64,000 nucleotides of DNA, from contig CAXIPT010000001.1 in the NCBI GenBank assembly GCA_964030475.1, positions 15,585,290-15,649,289 on the forward strand. Direction: 5' to 3'. The DNA comes from Tethya wilhelma. Lineage: Eukaryota; Porifera; Demospongiae; Tethyida; Tethyidae. Below are positions 60,821 to 64,000 of the stretch, one piece after another. A program made the position numbers and the translations under genes. A model generated the notes under the pieces. It had not been told where the DNA came from. It saw only the letters and a list, made by a program, of their open reading frames with translations, and did not search any database. The stretch's first letter is position 1. Each line of letters starts with the position of its first letter.

Positions 60821-63800
60821 ATGAGTGACTTTGTGAGCAGTACGTGTGTGTGTGGGTCACCATTTGGACTGCTTTGCTTTCATGTACATGCATGCACGTG
60901 TACTACAATCCATTGACGAGTAGTACGACATGTACACTTACACAACCAGTGCACAAAAAATACAAGCGTTGCCTCTGGCCAATATATCACATTATCCTCA
61001 CAAAAACCTATCATTGAATTAAAATTCATTTTTACAGCACAACAGAACTACGCCCATGCAACACAATAAGCTGAGCCGATAGCCCAGAGCTGTACACTAT
61101 AAACATTCCCATACACTTTAAAAGGATGCCTTTCTTTTACACACACAAAAACAGACCAGCTCTCGACTCCTCTGAAGTTCACTCTTAATCCAGTAAAGCC
61201 AAGCCTGGCAGGCTAGGCCTTGGAGCTCTACCGACTACACCACAGGCATTACAGCATGGGTAATTTACCACATGCACATAACCTGGTTAGCTCCAGGGCA
61301 GCTGCTTTCAAAGAGAGTACAATAAATGCCGCAAGGAATTTCATTACTCCATGTAATTATTGTAACACACCACTTCAGAGGCTCTAATTGGTCATTGTTC
61401 CACGAATTTGTTAACACACACACACAACTGTCAGAGTATAGCCTCATAGTTGCTTCATAAAGCCACACAATTGTCATAGTTTGTATCTGCACAGGTATGT
61501 ACATGCCCACATCTACCTATTCTCAAACTAGAGTAATAAATTTCCTATATCCCACATTTTGAAGACTGCCTGTTGAGAGTAGAGCCTCCAGGATGAGATA
61601 GTGACTGGAATGAAATTCCTTGAGGCATTATTGTACTCTCTTTGAAAGCAGTCACACTAAAGCTGCAATGGGCTATGATAATAGAATGCAATGTCAGTAC
61701 TTTTCCAGGTGCATGCACTATGAACTGCAGGTGAGAACACAAATTGAAGATAACACCATAACCAGATTACCATATGTACTCTCTCACACACACACTTGCA
61801 GCTGCACACACACAGCAATCATATCCTCCATATCTACTTCTGAGCAGGACAAGCCAAACTATATACACACTTATTAACTGAAAACCATTACTACACTACC
61901 ATACACTGACAGCTGCCTATACCTCCTATAGCTAGCCTGTTCCCAGGCTCTCACCTTTGACTTTACACTCAGGTAAGGAAGGAGAGAGCCTGGGAACAAG
62001 GCTATCCTATAGCTGTACACAAACAAAGCCCCATTCCAATTCACAATGAAAATGAAGTTGAACTGCTCAGGAGTACTAGAGAGTGGGTATTTCATCATAA
62101 CAACATAGAGCAGGCATGGATGGCAGCTGCCTACCAATATATCATGCACACATAATTTGACTCTTCCTTTACCCATTCTGTTTCATGAATGAGATACAAG
62201 TCTCAAACATGCCAAACTGCTCTGCCACTGGAGAGCGAGCTGAGATGAGAGCATCCCACATTTTGAAGACTGCCTGTTGAGAGTAGAGCCTTGCGATGAA
62301 ATGGTGACTGGCTGTCCACTGGTAGACAGCAGGAAACACCTTGGAGTAGTAGGCCACCTAGGCATGTAGCATGTATGTATGTATGTATGTATGTATGTAT
62401 GTATGTATGTATGTATGTATGTATGTATGTATGTATGGATGAATGGATGTATGTATGCATGTATGTATGTATGTATGTATGCATGTATGTATGCATGTAT
62501 GTATAGGTGAAGAAATGGTAGAGTCACGATGCATAAACAATACATAATTGGTGAGGATTTTAATTTGGCAAATAGGCCAATTTGATAAAATTGTCAAATT
62601 GAATTCTTACTAATACATTATTCATATAGTCGAAGGTACAATTATCAGTTAATGCCAAATCATCAATGAGCACTGCATGCAAACCTCCATCTACACACCT
62701 GCTCAGCGTGAGTCTTGAGGCTGCAACCAACGTGGGCTGCTATTGTGAAGATGGAGCACATCCGACTCAACCTCTTCTCTGTGTCCTGTAGGTACATCAC
62801 AGCAAATAAACAGACAAGGACCAATTATAATAACCCACTACTTAAAAGAGGAATTTATTATACGCCTCCCTGATAGATGTGTCGATGGAGTGACATCACA
62901 GGTATGTAAGGAAGGACTGATATAATGGAGAAAACTTGTAGAAATACAGTTACATAGTAAGAAAAGAAAGGTTCCTTCGGCACGGGAAGGGGGGGGAAGG
63001 GGAGAAATACACACCTTTACTTCAACTACTAAAAAAAGACATTTCACAGCAACCCATATACACGGCATATATTCACTGAACTCACAGAGAGGAGAAACTG
63101 ATAGAAGAACTCCTCAAGGAGGTATGGGTGCCGGGTGAACACCAACACCAGAGTCCACTCTAGCAAATAACGAACAGACAGCTGGTTGTCAAACTGCAGG
63201 GCCTGAAGGAGTCTCTCGGCAATCAATCGAGCAACGTCCTACATGTGCAGACAAACACACACATATACAATAATGCAGAGATCCGGGCATGAAATTTAAC
63301 CTATTGCCAAACGTCTTTCCTGCCCGGCATCATTTTAAGTAATCCTTGGTATAACAATATCCGCTCTCCTATGTACATACTATGTTGAGCAAGTACAGGT
63401 TAAAAAGAGGATTAAAACCTGTTATATAAAAAAAAGCTGCACATGCAAAACAAGTCACACATGTAGATAGGTGCAAAAACAATGTCGAGACCAAAGGCAT
63501 TGCTTCTCAGTTGACATGGTGACTACTGAATGAGCTGGACTTTGGAGAATTAGAGTGAATTATAAGAGACCTATTTTGGCTCTTTTTCTGTCTGGTTGGT
63601 TTATGAGGTACATATTCACACATACAACATAGACTACATACATTCGTACACTGTACACACGCACACACACACACACACATACATACACACATGCACAGAT
63701 GCGGTGTTCGCCGGCACAAAAATGTACATCATTTGATCTAAGTTCATCACTATTGTGACTGGAGTCTAGTAGCAACCATTGTCCCAGCTAAAATGTTTAC

Positions 63801-64000
63801 ATTCTCCACCGACACACCACACAAAGCAGAAGGATGCCTGCTCTCGCTGCTAAGATACGCAGCTCCTCAATGTGCCAAGAGGTGTAGCTAGGAGATGAGT
63901 CAAGACATTAAATCCTCACCTGTCCAATCCAGTTTAGAGCCAAGAGGAGTGCCTGGAGCAGTCTTAGCTTAACCCGATGTGTGTGAGAATTGATGTAATA
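45648..64000 (-). CDS. TARBP1: TARBP1, SpoU/TrmH-type tRNA 2'-O-methyltransferase (C-terminal part)
   Basis: TARBP1 is the animal tRNA Gm18 2'-O-methyltransferase. Exons, minus strand, consistent phases: 64000-63920 (runs off the window), 63238-63086, 62785-62699, 62357-62173, 60761-60680, 60602-60447 (donor less certain), 57741-57655, 57206-56973, 56900-56660, 51772-51648, 51330-51194, 45801-45648. About 573 C-terminal residues are present. The SpoU knot motifs are clear: [17 protein letters not shown] (motif 1), LLLLG|NEREGIP across the last intron (motif 2), and [17 protein letters not shown] with IWEY (motif 3), nearly identical to human TARBP1. The upstream exons encode helical-repeat sequence ([26 protein letters not shown]). 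Two introns are very long for this window: 56659-51773 and 51193-45802. The latter holds same-strand HEPN-like copies and two contig joins. Confidence 0.93.
46034..47064 (-). CDS. HEPN-like domain protein, copy 2 (intact)
   Basis: Three exons: 47064-47034 ([10 protein letters not shown]), 46933-46428 and 46342-46034, all phase-consistent, about 271 residues. The central exon has [19 protein letters not shown], then [17 protein letters not shown], where RNDLAH fits the HEPN Rx4-6H motif with a polar residue after Arg. It continues with a helix [14 protein letters not shown]. The last exon encodes [14 protein letters not shown] and [18 protein letters not shown], a helical C-terminal module shared by all copies. 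HEPN proteins are often RNases or partners in stress, antiviral and cell-surveillance pathways; that role is inference here. It lies in a TARBP1 intron on the same strand. It is the best-preserved member of the cluster, with clean splice sites. Confidence 0.65.
47310..47493 (-). pseudogene. HEPN-like gene relic (exon 1 and start of exon 2)
   Basis: Exon 1 is 47493-47466 (ATGGCAACTGGTTACACCCC, donor GTGAGT), almost the same as copy 1 exon 1. A piece of exon 2 follows at about 47421-47310 ([10 protein letters not shown] ... YVSALDFQ) and runs into a TGA where the other copies read on. The 50-60 bases upstream of the ATG also match the flank of copy 1 (37025-37094). Exon 1 could still act as an alternative first exon for copy 2, since its phase fits. 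Confidence 0.6.
47696..48268 (-). CDS. HEPN-like domain protein, copy 3 (5' end lost at contig join)
   Basis: Exon 2 is visible from the N at 48269 down to 48088 and begins AHEKYNKDS, just after where RNxxAH would be. It continues with helix [16 protein letters not shown]. The last exon, 48007-47696, encodes [14 protein letters not shown] and [18 protein letters not shown] and ends in a stop at 47696. Splice phase agrees with copy 2. The upstream part is missing: across the N only (CA)n and unrelated sequence follow. Whether the gene is intact cannot be told here. Confidence 0.55.
49694..49758. repeat. (CA)n microsatellite
   Basis: Long CA run with a single T interruption near the end, in the TARBP1 intron. 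Confidence 0.95.
50388..50430. repeat. (CA)n microsatellite
   Basis: CA run ending in CGCGCG, in the TARBP1 intron. Confidence 0.9.
51434..51604. mobile_element. Possible decayed MITE
   Basis: The left end ACAGTAAATCTAGGAATTTC and the right end AAATTTCCGATTTGTGGCAC are imperfect inverted repeats. The TTTCCG core resembles the ACCGTATAG and ACCGTAAAC element ends elsewhere in the window. It lies in the TARBP1 intron 51647-51331. Confidence 0.35.
51782..52722. repeat. 470-base direct duplication across the contig join at 52252
   Basis: The (GA)n tract at 51782-51829 and the following sequence to 52251 recur as a (GA)n tract at 52253-52299 followed by the same unit to 52722, with no difference that I can see. 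The join lies inside the second (GA)n. Perfect identity points to unmerged overlapping contig ends, not an old duplication. Confidence 0.85.
52723..56659. other. TARBP1 intron, no gene seen
   Basis: Intron sequence between exons 56900-56660 and 51772-51648. I see short (CA)n tracts, A and T runs, and no exon or element with clear ends. The flanking exons join in phase (GG|GC), so no coding exon is required here. Confidence 0.5.
57742..60446. other. TARBP1 intron, no gene seen
   Basis: AT-rich intron with a (CA)n run at 58917-58961. No convincing exon is seen on either strand. The donor at 60447 is tentative, so a small exon could be missed. Confidence 0.4.
58917..58961. repeat. (CA)n microsatellite
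   Basis: CA run with one T interruption, in a TARBP1 intron. Confidence 0.95.
60770..60819. repeat. (GT)n microsatellite next to a TARBP1 exon
   Basis: GT run with one A interruption just upstream, on the minus strand, of the acceptor for exon 60761-60680. Confidence 0.95.
61302..61655. mobile_element. Inverted-repeat element carrying a TARBP1 exon fragment
   Basis: The left arm GCTGCTTTCAAAGAGAGTAC through AAGGAATTTCATT (about 61310-61348) is matched by an inverted right arm (AATGAAATTCCTTGAGGCAT through TTTGAAAGCAG, about 61609-61652). Just inside the right arm, about 58 bases (61549-61607, TGAAGACTGCCTGTTGAGAG and neighbours) duplicate part of the neighbouring TARBP1 exon 62357-62173 (62248-62308) in the same orientation. 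The structure resembles a gene-fragment-capturing TIR element. Confidence 0.6.
61935..62006. repeat. Short perfect hairpin, CCTGTTCCCAGGCTCTC family
   Basis: TAGCCTGTTCCCAGGCTCTC is followed within 50 bases by GAGAGCCTGGGAACAAGGCTA, nearly its full complement. A related piece is at 43495-43545. It is likely a tiny MITE or a foldback remnant in a TARBP1 intron. Confidence 0.65.
62366..62503. repeat. (ATGT)n tetranucleotide microsatellite
   Basis: About 34 units of ATGT with a few substituted units, beginning 10 bases upstream of the TARBP1 acceptor at 62358. On the minus strand it is an ACAT run before the CCTAG acceptor. Confidence 0.95.
63658..63692. repeat. (CA)n microsatellite
   Basis: CA run continuing into CATACATACACACATG, in the TARBP1 intron between exons 64000-63920 and 63238-63086. 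Confidence 0.9.

Noticed and set aside
62183..62597. Frames with Tyr-Ile-His-Thr repeats
   Set aside because: Translation of the ATGT tetranucleotide repeat. The TARBP1 exon 62357-62173 lies beside it in another reading.
1..64000. CRISPR arrays, bacterial operons, rRNA or tRNA genes
   Set aside because: No spaced direct repeats, operon layout or cloverleaf was seen. All repeats are microsatellites, foldback elements or assembly overlaps.

Overview
The window looks like nuclear DNA of an early-branching animal, most likely a marine demosponge of the Amphimedon type. The DNA is AT-rich, genes are dense with many short phase-consistent GT-AG introns, microsatellites are abundant, small terminal-inverted-repeat elements are frequent, and the orthologues are animal-specific (KNTC1, TARBP1, TRAF, CUB/EGF proteins). 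The species is an inference. Isolated N characters (6190, 10317, 10588, 15285, 22523, 31195, 45906, 48269, 52252) mark contig joins, and several have the same sequence on both sides.

Layout. 1-5115: two tandem copies of the 3' end of a multi-pass membrane protein gene, with shared 3' flanks. 6466-15060: a RING/TRAF E3 gene (minus strand) and a middle piece of KNTC1 (plus strand), with a PA-TM-RING gene in one KNTC1 intron. 15944-22133: the C-terminal half of KNTC1. 22342-22452: last exon of an unidentified minus-strand membrane protein. 22461-22597: a (GT)n-N-(AC)n junction. 22596-38874: the N-terminal half of KNTC1 on the minus strand, whose distal part (22596-32630) is an inverted copy of 6466-15060. 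Nested in its introns on the opposite strand are a seven-pass membrane protein fused to a Ulp1-like cysteine protease (25025-27315), a pseudogene paralogue, a second TRAF copy, and a HEPN-like gene. 39403-41152: a secreted EGF/CUB protein. 41153-45647: no recognised gene. 45648-64000: C-terminal part of TARBP1 on the minus strand, with more HEPN-like copies inside one intron.

The KNTC1 exons on the minus strand (38874 to 22596) and those on the plus strand after 15060 join in phase at the same GT repeat. Together they give 2,114 codons plus stop, close to the roughly 2,200 residues of vertebrate KNTC1. This strongly suggests one gene split over two oppositely oriented haplotype contigs, that is, a scaffold misjoin at 22523, rather than a true inverted duplication. 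The two copies differ by gene-bearing insertions in adjacent introns: about 4.6 kb with the PA-TM-RING gene in one, about 6 kb with the protease-fusion gene in the other.

How genes relate: KNTC1 (kinetochore checkpoint) and TARBP1 (tRNA 2'-O-methyltransferase) are conserved hosts. Their introns hold lineage-specific genes with ubiquitin, ubiquitin-like or RNase-like domains (TRAF, PA-TM-RING, Ulp1-like protease, HEPN). The most unusual gene is the membrane-anchored Ulp1-like protease fusion.
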